Assembly (NCBI GenBank): GCA_011319805.1
Contig: SJRY01000229.1
Location: forward strand, 1-64,000
DNA: 64,000 bases
Origin: Macrocybe gigantea
Lineage: Eukaryota; Basidiomycota; Agaricomycetes; Agaricales; Callistosporiaceae
Direction of reading: 5' to 3'
The position numbers and the translations under genes were made by a program. Numbering within the stretch: position 1 is the first letter of the stretch; each line of letters starts with the position of its first letter. Below are positions 23,438-35,251 of this stretch, in pieces. The notes under the pieces were generated by a model, which had not been told where the DNA came from, did no database searches, and worked only from the letters and a program-made list of their open reading frames with translations.

Positions 23438-26400
23438 ATGAAATTTTACATCGACGATTTACCCGTGTGTTCCTGTTCTTAAAGTCCTTTCTTTTCGTGC
23501 TCAAATCCCATAGATTATCTTTCCTTACGACCGGATATACCCAGGTATGGTCCACTCATGTTCCTGAGGCGTCTCACTCTTATGTAGTTTCAAAGAGCAA
23601 TATGCCTACATGTGTGATCTGAAGAAGACCCTTGATGCTACTGTGCGTGTTCCTTCTTCGTTCGGTTTCCAGACTCCCATGAAACTCGGCGAAAGGGCCA
23701 TTGCGTCTTGGAAATGCCATCCGGTACTGGCAAGACGGTGTCCCTGCTGTCGCTGATCGTTTCCTACCAGCAGGTGAAAAGGTTTCCATTGCTCATCCAT
23801 TTAAACTGACTTGTATTTTCAGTTTTATCCCAAACGCAGGAAACTCATCTACTGTTCACGAACGGTCCCCGAGATCGAGAAGGCACTAAAGGAATTGAAG
23901 CGGCTGATGGATTACAGGATATCCAAGGCCGAGACAGAAGATGAAAAGGAGAAGGAGAGGTCTTTCGTGGGTTTGGGTTTGACAAGCCGGAAGAACTTGT
24001 GTATTCATCCCGAGGTGCGCTAGTTCGTAAATTTGGGTTCGACAATTGCTCAAATCAATTTCGTTGCTAGGTCTCTAAAGAGAAGAAAGGAAAAGTAGTG
24101 GATGCACGATGCAGAGACCTGACCAATTCTGCTGTTTGTGAAAAGGGGAGAAACGATCCTGGTTCCGTCGAACTGTGCGACTGGCATGAGGTATGCACTG
24201 TAGTTATCAATATGTCGCATAATTACTCAGATCACTGTTCTAGAATCTCAACAAGATGGAACCTGGAAGCCTGATTCCGCCTGGCATATGGACTCTGGCT
24301 GATGTGCTCCAGTATGGACATGACAAGGGTGTTTGTCCGTACTTTACTGTGCGACGAATGGCAAGTCCGCTACCGCCGACATGAATAACGCTGATCGCCC
24401 TTAGATGCCTTTTGTAGATGTCATTATCTACTCTTTCCACTACTTGCTAGATCCTAAAGTAGCGGAACAAGTCTCAAAAGAGATGTCGAAGGACTCAATT
24501 GTTGTATTCGACGAGGCGCACAACATTGGTAAGGTGGAGCATCTGCTCATGATCACCCCATGCTCACTGTATAACAGACAATGTCTGCATAGAATCATTG
24601 AGCATAGATTTGACACGACCCATGCTGGATTCTGCCACTCGTAGTGTCGGGAGACTGAGCGACAAGATCGAAGAGTATGTATCTTTGCATTGTACTTCTG
24701 AATATGCAATGAAAACTTTCTAGAATAAAAACCACTGATGCCGCAAAGCTTCAAGACGAGTATGCTAAGCTTGTTGAAGGCTTGCAAGAGTCGATCGAGG
24801 AAGAGCGAGATACCGACGGATTCATGACGAATCCTGGTGCGACTCCTTTAACTTTAAATTAGACAGCTTCCGATTATGCTCTGCATAGTCCTTCCCGATG
24901 ATCTACTCAAAGAGGCTGTTCCGGGAAATATTCGAAAAGCTGAACACTTTGTCGCTTTCCTCAAACGATTCATTGAATACCTGAAGGTGACGTTCATGCA
25001 TCGCCGTTGCGCTACGTCAGCAAGCGTTGATGTTCCGAGTAGACAAGAATGCGTGTGCTGCACGTTGTTGCAGAGACGCCCCTATCGTTTCTCCAACACT
25101 TGAAGGATATCACATACATTGAAAGGCGACCTTTACGGTGTGGCATTCCCCTGCTCTGAAACTACGCATCTGCTTACATTTTCTTTCTCAGATTCTGCGC
25201 TGAAAGGCTCCAATCGTTAATTCGAACACTGCAATTGAATCGACTGGACGAATATTCGTCGCTTCAAAAAGTTGCCAGTTTTGCAACTCTAGTGGCTACA
25301 TACGAGAAAGGTACGCGATTCAAGCAATCCATCGTTCCCATTCCTCATGCCGGACATATCAGGCTTCTTGCTCATCTTGGAACCTTTTGAAACCGATAAT
25401 GCCACAGTCCCGAATCCCATCTTTCACTTCACGTTTGTCTGCCTTCTTTTCTCATGTCCATTCTTTTGCCTGATAACCATCCCACCAATAGTTGCCTCGA
25501 TCCTTCTCTCGCCATCAAACCCGTCTTCGAGCGATTTAGCAGCGTTGTTATCACCTCTGGAACGATCTCGCCCTTAGATATGTACCCTAAAATGTTGCAG
25601 TTCACACCAGTCGTCCAAGAAACGTACACGATGACTTTGACCCGCAATGCTTTTCTGCCGTTAGTGAGTTTTGCGCCGTTTGTGGGACTTTCAACCTTTA
25701 ATGCATGTGCAGGTCATAACAAGAGGCAGTGATCAGGTCGCAATTAGCTCGCGGTTTGAGGTCAGAAACGATCCTGCTGTCGTGCGCAATTTTGGAAGTA
25801 TTCTCGTCGAATACAGCAAAATTGTTCCAGATGGAATAGTGGCTTTCTTTCCGAGCTATCTTTATATGGAATCGATTGTAGCCGCGTGGAATGATATGGC
25901 AAGTATTAGTTCCTTGCGTTCGGAACTCTATCCGTAACCGACTCTACAGGGCATATTGAATGAAGTTTGGAAACACAAACTCATATTTGTCGAAACACCT
26001 GATGCCAATGAAACAAGCATAGCACTTGAAAATTACCGCAGGGTATGTGGCAGATCAGCCATGCCCTAGTGATCTATGATTAAATTTGGACAGGCTTGTG
26101 ATAATGGCCGCGGAGCCGTTCTACTCTCCGTCGCTCGAGGAAAGGTGTCGGAAGGTATCGATTTTGATCATAATTATGGGCGTGCTGTCATAATGTTTGG
26201 GTAAGTTTTACTGCCGATGCTGTTCGCAAGCTCCTGACTGTGGTTAGCGTGCCTTATCAATACACGGAAAGTCGCATTTTGAGAGCTCGTCTAGAATACT
26301 TACGGGATGCATATCGCATACGAGAATCAGAGTTTTTAGGGTTTGACGCTATGCGCAATGCGGCGCAATGTGTTGGTCGCGTCCTGAGAGGTAAAACAGA

Positions 26401-26797
26401 CTGGGGACTGATGGTGTTTGCGGATAAGGTTCGTCTCCCTTTTTTTTAACTGGAAGGTGTGTCTAAGTCATCGACCTGCTAGCGGTTCGCTCGCGCTGAC
26501 AAGCGGGCCAAGCTTCCCCGCTGGATCAATCAGTACATCACCGAAACCGCATCGAACCTGTCCACCGATATGGCCATCACACTTTCGAAGCTTTTCATGC
26601 GTACGATCTCGCAGAATCCCAACGAGAATCAAACGGGCGTCTCTCTTTGGACTCTAGAAGACATCGAAAAGGCTCAGGCGAAGCAGAAAGCTTTGGAATT
26701 GGAAGCGGAGCGGAATCTCAACCAGATGGGAGATGACGAGTATGGTGATGGGGGTATCAGTGATCATATGTTGGTGGATTTCGATTTGGATATTTAA
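23438..26797 (+). CDS. RAD3: TFIIH/NER DNA helicase XPD
   Basis: 5'-3' superfamily 2 helicase subunit of TFIIH, needed for nucleotide excision repair and transcription initiation. The start is [20 protein letters not shown]. Walker A is [17 protein letters not shown]. The four iron-sulfur cysteines fall in [26 protein letters not shown] and GVCPYF. The DEAH box is [12 protein letters not shown]. The Arch domain region ([16 protein letters not shown]) is present. Helicase motifs include [27 protein letters not shown], and motif [22 protein letters not shown]. The C-terminal tail is acidic ([13 protein letters not shown]). About seventeen small exons join without a frame break, and the full length (about 780 residues) suits the family. 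Confidently functional. Confidence 0.96.
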
Positions 26798-26907
26798 ACA
26801 TAGCAAGAGGAGAAAAGAAGGATTATAGTAGGTACAGCATATTAATTCGCATGCCTCGTTCATCTGCTCGTGCGTGTGCGTGATCTAGTGTTATTGTGAT
26901 GCCATCG

Positions 26908-27170
26908 TCAAGAACACTGGGTGCATTTCCCAGGCGTCTGCTTTCTTGTCAGTGACAGAACACTCGGGGTCGGCTTGAGCGACGAACCTCGTTTGTTACT
27001 ATCCTTTGCGGCTGACCGTAATACCGGCGACATTGGCAAGACGAGCAGTTCTGTGGATGTGCTTTGCTAATGTAACAAGTTGGGGATTGGCAGTCAATCG
27101 TCGTATCGCCGGTAAATGTCAGGTGCCCGCAACCTGTCGACCTCACGAATCTAAGTTGTCGATGACACAT
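26908..27170 (-). CDS. Small Cys/His-rich protein (basidiomycete MC-x-R...CGH type)
   Basis: Two exons: 27170-26988 and 26937-26908, joined by a 50-nt GT-AG intron whose removal gives the family-like end TPGKCTQCS. The predicted protein is 70 residues, starts MCHRQLRFVRSTGCGHLTF and holds nine cysteines and several histidines (TIDCQSPTCYISKAH, NCSSCQCRRYY). Small proteins with an N-terminal MC-x-R, a CGH motif and a closing C-x-x-C are common, uncharacterised genes in Agaricomycetes. The spacing suggests zinc binding. No signal peptide. An upstream splice acceptor (tgtcag) just before the ATG suggests an intron in the 5' leader. Convergent with RAD3. Confidence 0.7.
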
Positions 27171-28929
27171 TCTGACAATGTTTCGATCGCTCTGAATGAT
27201 TCGCGGACTTGGTGTACTCACTGTTCTGGCCAGAGTCTTTGTCGGCGGAGGTAAGCAAGGTGTGTGGAATGATCGCTTTTTTTTGACTTCAATCTGTTGG
27301 AGGATACGAGAAGCATATCAGAGATCCGTCAGTCCAGCGAGTTTGGCTCAAAAGATTCACTTACCGAAATGTGCAGCGGCAGGAGAATGGCTGGCGAGGA
27401 GGCTGAGTAGGGCGTTCTAAAACAAATTCAAGCGCCTTTTAAGGCTTCAACGTATACTGAGAGGATCAAAGCTCACGCGCGGTCCGATTGGGAGCGCAGA
27501 TTCCAGCAATCTGACCTAGAAATGAATAACCAACCAACCGCAAACCGGTAGGCTGGACTGCTTGAGGGTCCAGAAATTATCCATTTATGGACGTGGATCT
27601 CATGTTACCCTTGAATGGATGCTTCATATTATCGAGATTTTGTCGTAAAAGCGTGGCTCACTCGCTACGTTTATAACACGCCATTGATGAGATCTGGGTT
27701 GAGATGAACCGTAGAAACAGAAATACCAGAATCGTTGAGTACGTAAATTGTGAAGTTTCCACAACGAAGGTCGTGGTCGAGGCACATCAGGTCCGACAAA
27801 CATGGGCCAAAGCACTCATTGCCCGTTCATTCGACGGGTCCAGTCTTATTAGAATTTGACATCATTCAAGCAGATGTGTCGCTTGCAGCCATATGTGCTG
27901 AGCGCGAACACGTATGCTGCAAGGCGAGGGGTCCATGTGCATTGGTGTTGTTATGTTTGGTGTTGTGGCCGCAGGCCTTTTCGTCATCAGGATGAGTGTC
28001 AACCAATTCAAGGACTCAAATGCGTTCTGGCTCCGGCCATTTCCACAGCTTTATAACGGTATGCGAAATCCGTGGTTATCGATGCTGGTTATCATTAGCG
28101 TTTGGTGGCCTATTCATTCTATGCTCAGCAAATCAGCGAATTCGGGTTGGCGCATCGTGAGCAGGAAAATGCCGCAGCTAATCCCGAAGGAAATAATGTT
28201 CAAAGCATACATGTCATGATTGGGGATTCAGAAGATCGATGTTTTTTCAATTGCTTCGAATAGAAAGGCATTCATGATGGAAACATTTCCTTGCATATAG
28301 CGGCTGGAACGATTGCCTGATGATGTCGGCCTTGCTTGATCAGGCGGTCATGTCGGGGTGCAGGAAGACATTCTGGACCCAAAATCACGTTTGTTACGAG
28401 AAGATCTGTGGAAGATCCGTTGGCTTACAGTGCCTTTCTTCTATTTTATAGAAAAGTTCCCTCGCGATGTTGGGGTTCTTGGGAATGCCTCGGAGGCTTG
28501 CAAAAGCCTTGTGGCGCATGATAAGATTGCCGAAACTAACTGTTGCTCGTGTCCTCATGCTAGTGCAGATATTTTTGTTAGACAACGCTTCCACCACACC
28601 TCCGGGTTTTACCTACTGAAAACTCGATGAGGCAAATCGATATCAACGTGACGCGATGATATCCAAATCAATCCCGTTGTTCCACGGCTCTGACACTTTG
28701 ACAACCCATTCCTTTTTCTATCAGATTCTCCGCCCCTTACACGGAAGCTTTTCTCAAAAAGAAGGAAAAATGGAAGAAATAGAAGAATATGGTCAATACA
28801 GGCGAGACGTCATTTTTGCCGAGATCCTGAAAAGGTGCGTCAAATAGATTGGATAGATACAAACTGTTAAGCCTTGCTAGGATGATTAACGAGGACAGAA
28901 CCAGGGATCACGGGAAGACACACTAATGC
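27171..28929. other. 1.76-kb region without a confident gene
   Basis: The first part may be the leader and promoter of the small Cys-rich gene. Elsewhere only short open frames appear. At about 27.91-28.06 kb (+) a frame encodes a possible membrane segment (MCIGVVMFGVVAAGLFVI) followed by MSVNQFKDSNAFWLRPFPQL. A second (+) frame at 28.08-28.25 kb reads SEFGLAHREQENAAANPEGN. A third (28.36-28.63 kb, +) reads LLREDLWKIRWLTVPFFYFI. I could not join them into a coherent protein with good splice sites and recognise none of them. They could be a decayed or fast-evolving orphan gene, or chance. Confidence 0.4.
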
Positions 28930-31900
28930 TCATGCATTTGCCTCTGCATTTTTCTCTAACTTGGAAAGATCCTCCTCTAGCACTTCTGTGATATTGCGTA
29001 TTGGCTCTCCTTTTATCACTTTGCTAACTTCCCCAGCGTCTAATGTTTCGTGTTCAACAAGGGCGTGCGCGAGCTGAAAGTATCGTTCAAGAATTCTACA
29101 CCGAAAAAAGTGTCGGTAATGACTTACCCGGTGCAATTCATCGATTTTTGATGTAAGAATAGCCATCGCACGAGATTCACCACTTCGAACAATCCTACGG
29201 TGAAGAGAGAAGGGATATCAGTGATCCGTCAGACATGTGGAAAATGATGGAGTCTGCCAATGACATGTCGGTAGCTTAGGATCAGAAAGATATGCCTACT
29301 TTGTCACTTCGTCTTCAATTTCTTCCCTTCTCCGAGGGCTGATGGTGTCGTCACGATCATCATAATAAACCGGACCGAGCTTGGAAAAGCCCCATTTCTG
29401 ATACCGGTAAGTATTTCTAGTCGAGATAATGATGCTGTTAATTGTCAGTACCTTGACCATAGACCGAGCTGTTCTTGTAGCATTCAGGATGTCTGAGCTG
29501 GCGCCGCTAGTGACCTTGTCACTTCCATAAACTGAGAGGTACGAAAAATGAGCTGGATGTTCTCTACTAAGATTTAATAGAAAATTGCTTACTTAATTCT
29601 TCCGCCACACGCCCACCCATGGATACGTCAATACCAGCCAAGTATTCTTTGAGGCTAATGGAAGTCCTGTCGTTTTCCGGAAGCAGAGAGGTCTAGTTGG
29701 AGTCGATCAGTCATTAGAGCGGGTGGAGAGATGGGCGTAGATTTCACTTGGACTTACATAGCCTAGGGCATGACCACGTGGAACACATGTTACTTTGTGC
29801 AAGGGTAAGGCCCCGTCAGTATACAAGGCGACGAGGGCATGGCCTCCCTTGTGAAATTCGTAGGTCAGGAGTCGGGCCATCCCGTATCTTAAATTCATGT
29901 CGACCGTACCTCGTGATATGCTGTGGCAAGTTTGGCCGTCGCATCGATGTACTGGCTTTTGCGCTCGGCGCCCATTAAGATACGGTCCTGATAGCGTGGT
30001 TCAAAATGTTGTTCGTGATTAGCAACAGAATCACACCTTGGCCCATTCAAAGTGCTTAAGGGAAACTTCGGTGGCTCGTTCCTTTGAAGCTTGAATGGCA
30101 GCTTGGCTGAACGAATATGAGATTGTATCTCAACAAAGAAGTATGATGCACCCACTTTACCATGTTCTGGAGATCAGCGCCGGAGAAACCTGGAGTACCA
30201 CGTGCAAGGACTTTGGGGTCGACATCTAGATACATGGGATAAGAAAGATTAGTGCGAGCGGTGGAGAATGGAAGAATAATTGATGTCTTTCCTTTGCTAA
30301 CTGTAACGTTCCTCATATGGTGTTGAAGAATTTGGACTCTTCCACGTATGTCTGGGAGTGGTACGGCGATGATTCTGTCGAAACGGCCGGGTCGGACAAG
30401 CGCCCTGCAAAGGACCATCAATCTATGACAGCAGAAAAAAAGGATGAGCGCCCTTACTGATCGAGACTCTCAGGGAAGTTGGTAGCAGCAATAACGATGA
30501 CACCCTCGTTCTGTTGGAAGCCATCCATTTCAACAAGAAGCTGATTCAGAGTTTGCTTCATGTACTGTTGATCACGACTGCTACGTTTCCCACCGACGGC
30601 ATCAAGCTCATCAATGAAAATAATAGCAGGTTCCTTCTTGCGAGCGGCGGCAAACAGCTCCCGTACCCGCTTCGCACCGACACCAACGAACATCTCTTCG
30701 AAATCAGACCTTGGGGGTTGTGAACGGGCATGACTGGAAGATCGGACAGAGACCGTACCCAGAAGCGAAGAAGAAGGGTACACCAGCTTCTCCCGCGACA
30801 GCGCGAGCGAGCATTGTTTTACCAGTTCCCGGTGAGCTATAAGAAGTTCGTGTATGAAAATATTCCAAGCTGACAACGGTGGCTCGCAATTACCCTGTAA
30901 GAAGCACGCCCTTTGGCAACTTGCCACCCAACGATGAAAACGTTGTAGGATCCTTAAGGAACGCGACGACATCTTGAAGTTCCTAGACGTAGTGCATATA
31001 AGAGGAGGAATGAAATATCTGTATAATGAATTCGACGCACGTCCTTCGCCTCATCGACCCCGTGCACGTCACTGAACTTGACAGTATTCCCCTCCGTTGG
31101 TTCGAACTGGTACTGCTTTGGACCAGCTTTCATGAAACCGGTATTCTCAAAGAAGACCGAAAGGACGACAAGCAAGACTACGAATTTCATAAGAGAAATT
31201 GATGAATGCCGAAGAGAGGGAAAATGTCATACAGAAAGAACCGACTAGGACCAAAGCGATGAAACGAATCAACCGAGGAATCCATGAACCTTTTCCTGCA
31301 TATGATCAAATTATATGCGCGCAAGCCCTAGTCGACAAACATTGAGTACTCACTTTCCACAATAGACACCTGAATTGGAGCAGACGAACCGCTCGCGTCA
31401 AAGGCAGCATTTAGTTTCGCCAAGTCCGCGTTTGGGTAAGTGCCAAGGGAAGAGTTCTCCGCATGAGAGGCCAAAACCGCATGTGCGATGTCTTGACTGG
31501 TGGGTTGCTTGGGACTAGCTGTGCGAGAGACAAGACTAGAGGACTCTGGATCGGCAGGGCTTGATTCGGGAGTGGCAGTGTCAGTGGAGTTGGCGGCCGC
31601 GTTAGTAGCAGACACAGTGGTTGGAGCAGCGAACGGCGCGATCTCTGTGAGAAGACTGTCCCTTCTGCGAACTGCAGCATTAATCGAAGCCCTTTGGCCA
31701 GTGTGTACTAGGGAGTTCAAGTATATTTGGAATGCAGGCGCCGATTGGATGAGAGGGGATGTTTGGTCCTGAATATCACAGATGAGATGGGCATGGAGGA
31801 TGAGGCAGTGTGACGTACGAATTCGCAGGTACGCTCCCAACGGTTTATAATCAACTCATAAGACGATTTGAGCTTAGTGTCCATTAAGGCTTGGAAAAGA

Positions 31901-32233
31901 GCTAGCTGCTTTGAGATGTCATGGGGGTTAACGTTGGCCTCGGCTTCTAGGCGAGTAATGTGCGCGACGACTTGGGGCGGAGGTATTGAATTGGGTTGAG
32001 AGCGAGAGAAGATTGATCCAAGAGAGAGACTCCGGTTGGGGAGAGCAAGGGACAAAATACGCGAATGTGGTATACGACGGGTGGGATGCAGGATGGAGAA
32101 AGAAATGTGACGGGTGACCGAAGGTATCCGCCGCAACGGCAGACGGGAGGCACCCAAAAGCTGTGGACAAGGAGGTGAGTATACGAGCATAACGACCGAG
32201 GTAATGAAGACGTACGAGGGATTGCCAGACCAT
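28930..32233 (-). CDS. YME1: Mitochondrial i-AAA protease YME1 (FtsH family, M41)
   Basis: ATP-dependent zinc protease of the inner membrane facing the intermembrane space. The start at 32233 (MVWQSL, then an intron, then [17 protein letters not shown]) gives an Arg/Ser-rich presequence. A transmembrane segment near [16 protein letters not shown] precedes the AAA domain. AAA motifs: Walker A in [16 protein letters not shown] (split by an intron before PGTGKT), pore region around [14 protein letters not shown], Walker [14 protein letters not shown], and the second region of homology [10 protein letters not shown]. The protease site HEGGH is formed across an intron ([17 protein letters not shown], about 29.85-29.94 kb). 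The C-terminus is [12 protein letters not shown] at 28930. No break was seen. Start codons of YME1 and the divergent GCIP-like gene are only 91 bp apart. Confidence 0.93.
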
Positions 32234-32324
32234 CCCAACGTGCTGGAGGAGGAGGAATGACGGACAGAGAGCGGCAGCGACGCCTCATCGAAAAATTCTG
32301 CACGTGACTCAACTCGTCCCTCAA
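32234..32324. promoter_or_regulatory. 91-bp bidirectional promoter between YME1 and the GCIP-like gene
   Basis: The two divergent start codons leave only 91 bp, GC-rich and without a TATA box, containing cacgtgac at about 32301-32308 (a CACGTG core). Transcription of the two genes is likely coupled, or the promoters reach into the coding sequence. Confidence 0.45.
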
Positions 32325-33525
32325 ATGGACAAGCAGAACGGTGAGCCTTCTTGTCGTCCTAGTCGTCGTCGTCCTCAGTTCTGTAGTCTCGTCGGCCCTC
32401 TCTCTGCTCATTTCGTGCTGCGATGATGCACACAGTTCGATACACCATTCCCTTTCCTCCGGGCTAGCTTCTGATCCACTGGTCCTTCACAAGGACTTGA
32501 TCTCCATTTTGTCACTTCTCCGTGCATCAACGACCAAGGTGGCTCTCGCCCTAAAACCTCCATCTCCGACATACCGCGCAGCTATATCCCCTCTGAACGA
32601 CGTCTCCTCGCAAGTTTCTGCACTATTACATTGCGTCAATCTCTTTGAACCCAATATAGGCGCAACGTTGCTTCAGGAAATCACATCGTTGACCCAAAAT
32701 GTGTTTCGTTCAGTCAAAGCATTATCGCAAAGCCTTCTGGACAACATAAATCGGTCCCCGGCCTCTGATGACTATCTCGTCAGAATTGGCGAAGTTCACG
32801 ACGTGATCGACAAAGCTTGTGCGCCAAATGGGCTTTCGAGAACCAATCTCGAATCGGTGAAGAAAAGGTTGAAAGCCGATCACGACTCCTTGGATGATGC
32901 TCTCAAAGAGGTAGCAGAAATGATCAACGATGCTCAAGACGCATATGGCCAGAACACCAATGACGAAAACGACGATGCCTGGGCGGAGCTGGGGATCTCT
33001 TCCAACAAAGAGCTGAATCCTCAAGAGCTCGACAGAACGAAAAAGGTTGGTCTCATTCTGCGCCACCTCGTGTACTCGTGATTAACATCTTTGGAGGCTC
33101 ATTCAATTGTCCGCCTTTCGACGCTCTTGCATAAGCATGTGCTAGAAAAGACGCTGTCTCTACCATCGGTTACATCAACCTCATCATCTCCCGATCACCT
33201 ACAGTGCTTGGATGCGCTCCCGTCTCATTCAGCCGCATTAGCAATCGCTTCTGACGAATTTATAATCGCGCTATATGGACCGCAGGACACCGTCGAAATC
33301 TCCGGCCAACTCACCCCATACCTAGGCGCTATCTATTCCCTTCTTTCCGCCGCAGAGGCGTTCCTCCGATTATCGGAGCAATCCATATTGGAAAATGACA
33401 TGCGAGCGTTGGCTCTTAGCCCCGCGCAACATCCGCCTGATAAAATGTGGTTTGATGCATGCTCCGAACAAATATCTAAAGTCGCCGACATACTGAAGAC
33501 CACACTGCACAATGGAGATAGTTGA
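32325..33525 (+). CDS. GCIP-like protein (Grap2/cyclin-D-interacting domain)
   Basis: Helical protein resembling the CCNDBP1/GCIP family. The start is taken at 32325 (MDKQN), because the long open frame that follows has no ATG of its own. A roughly 46-nt intron (32341 to about 32386) then leads to SSALSLLISCCDD. The N-terminal helical half runs through SVKKRLKADHDSLDDALKEV and the acidic DDAWAELGISSNKELNPQEL. A second intron (about 33044-33096) joins RTKK to AHSIVRLSTLLHKHVLEKTL. The C-terminal half ends ISKVADILKTTLHNGDS at 33525. The DxWxELG motif followed by a helical repeat is what identifies the family. Function in fungi is not established; mammalian GCIP binds D-type cyclins and Grap2. 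Confidence 0.75.
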
Positions 33526-33639
33526 TATTGCTATATAATTATGCCTTGTCTACAGCGGGAAATCTGAGTAGAAATGAATTATGCGAATTGTGCACGCGAG
33601 GGATCGATGGCACTTAGTAGCAAATACACATACCAGGTG

Positions 33640-34996
33640 TCAATCTTCATTCATTTCGCCATCTTCCTTCGTCGACTCCACCCAACTTCTGTTCTGTCGT
33701 TCCTTGTCACACTCTCTCCGTTGCTGACGATCCCACAATTCTCGCCATTTGCCTGCAAGAAAGTTGGGATACACTGCAGAACTCCGACTTTGCCTAAGCT
33801 TTTCCTCGAACCGCGATATCTTCTCGTACTGAGCTTGCAAATCGAAAGGCTGCGTCTAAAAAGAAGACATCAATCCGCGCACAGAAGCACAGACTTTCCT
33901 GACAACTAACCGTTTCAGCCAGTTTCTTGGCTCTTGCTTCATCTCTCATTTTATTCAGTTCTCTGCGTCTTTCCTCATCCTTCTCTCGTCTACTTAATCC
34001 AGAACGGGGGCAATGCCGCCCGACTGAGCCAGGTTTAGCTCGGTTTGGTCTCGCAGGACAAAACCGTAAACTCACCGCTCCGAACAACTCTGCGTAGACT
34101 GACGCATTTCTCAAGTCAAAATCCATATTGCCAGCCATGGCAGGCGTCATGCGCACAGTCGGGGTCGTGGGCGTAAATACATCGGAAACGTTTGGCTTTG
34201 TGGAAACTGTGGATTTCGAGGTTGTGGTGTGGGATGGTGTAGATGGTCCGACAGACGGGGCCGGTTTGTTCTTCTTGATCGTGGGTAGTTTGCGCTTCTT
34301 CGCCGGCGGTGATGAAGGTTCTTTTGGCGGAGGCTGCGACTGTGGGCTCGTGGCGAGTGCATTGGATGTGTCGCCAACAACGTCCAGGACGTTCGAATCC
34401 TCTGATTTTGTGCTCGATTTCATCGTCCGTGAGCGCTTCGTCCCAGCTGCGGCTGCTGCGATGGCAGCTTCGCCCTTGATGCGCGGTTTGCGCTCGCCCT
34501 TTGTGGAACTGTCAAGAACATCTGAGCTGCTCTTGCTTTTGGAGGGCGTCTGTTTCTGCCTCCCCTTCCCTTTGGCGGGCCGCTTGGTCTCATGCATATA
34601 ATTCTCATCTTCCGATGTTGTGTGAGCCTCCTCCTCCTCTTCCTCCTCCGCATACTCATCCTCAGAGACATTTTCTTTCATGGCTTGTTTTTTCTGGGAA
34701 GGGGGAGGCGCGTCGTTGGCAATGCCTTTGGATCTCCTGTGATGAGCACCGGCACTGGCAGTAGTGGTGGTTGCAGAGAAGGAAGCAAGGCGCGGGTCAA
34801 GAAAGCGTGAATCGTCATCTGCCTCGTTGTCTCCATCAGGGCGTTCGGCCATGTGCGAGCGTGAAGAACCGTCGTTTCTCGGTAGGATGTTGGCAGAGTT
34901 CTCTATGTCCCGTGAGCGGTCACTATTTTCGTCGTCAGATTGGACCGTGAGATGGCCGCGTTTGGTCAATTTGCGGCGATTGGTGGACGACGGCAT
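33640..34996 (-). CDS. Disordered, charged, probably nuclear protein
   Basis: Not recognised. The start MPSSTNRRKLTKRGHLTVQS at 34996 is followed by about 290 residues of low-complexity sequence. It includes an acidic run of glutamates (DEYAEEEEEEEAHTTSEDEN), Lys/Arg clusters that look like nuclear localisation signals (PAKKRKLPTIKKNK), and Ser/Thr/Pro stretches. A short ordered-looking phrase MDFDLRNASVYAELFG precedes an intron. Two helical, basic exons follow (REKDEERRRELNKMRDEARA; YEKISRFEEKLRQSR), then a C-terminus ending WVESTKEDGEMNED at 33640. The helical end could be a coiled coil. Chromatin or RNA association is a guess from composition. Convergent with the GCIP-like gene, 114 bp between stops. 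Confidence 0.7.
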
Positions 34997-35251
34997 GGTG
35001 CCTGAGAGCTAAACGGAGCACGAGCGCGCTAAGAATGATGGATTTTTGGTCATTCTGGAGAGTGCGTGATACCTGAGGCTCATCGTCCTTCGTAGATTTT
35101 GCGCGCACTCTGATGCGGAGCGACATAAAATTGCGAACGGTGAAGAGATTGCCAAAAGTAGAAACCAAACGGTTCTGTTAATTTACAAGGCCGTCGCGCA
35201 AACATATCCTTTTTTAGCAATACATTCCCACTATTAATAATTTACACAGTT

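Noticed and set aside
32341..32384. A hydrophobic leader (SLLVVLVVVVLSS) at the front of the GCIP-like gene, looking like a signal peptide
   Set aside because: It has no ATG and begins exactly at a GTGAG donor after MDKQN; it reads best as an intron.
34128..34601. A 157-residue open frame opposite the disordered basic gene
   Set aside because: Pure mirror of a low-complexity coding exon on the other strand; no independent signal.
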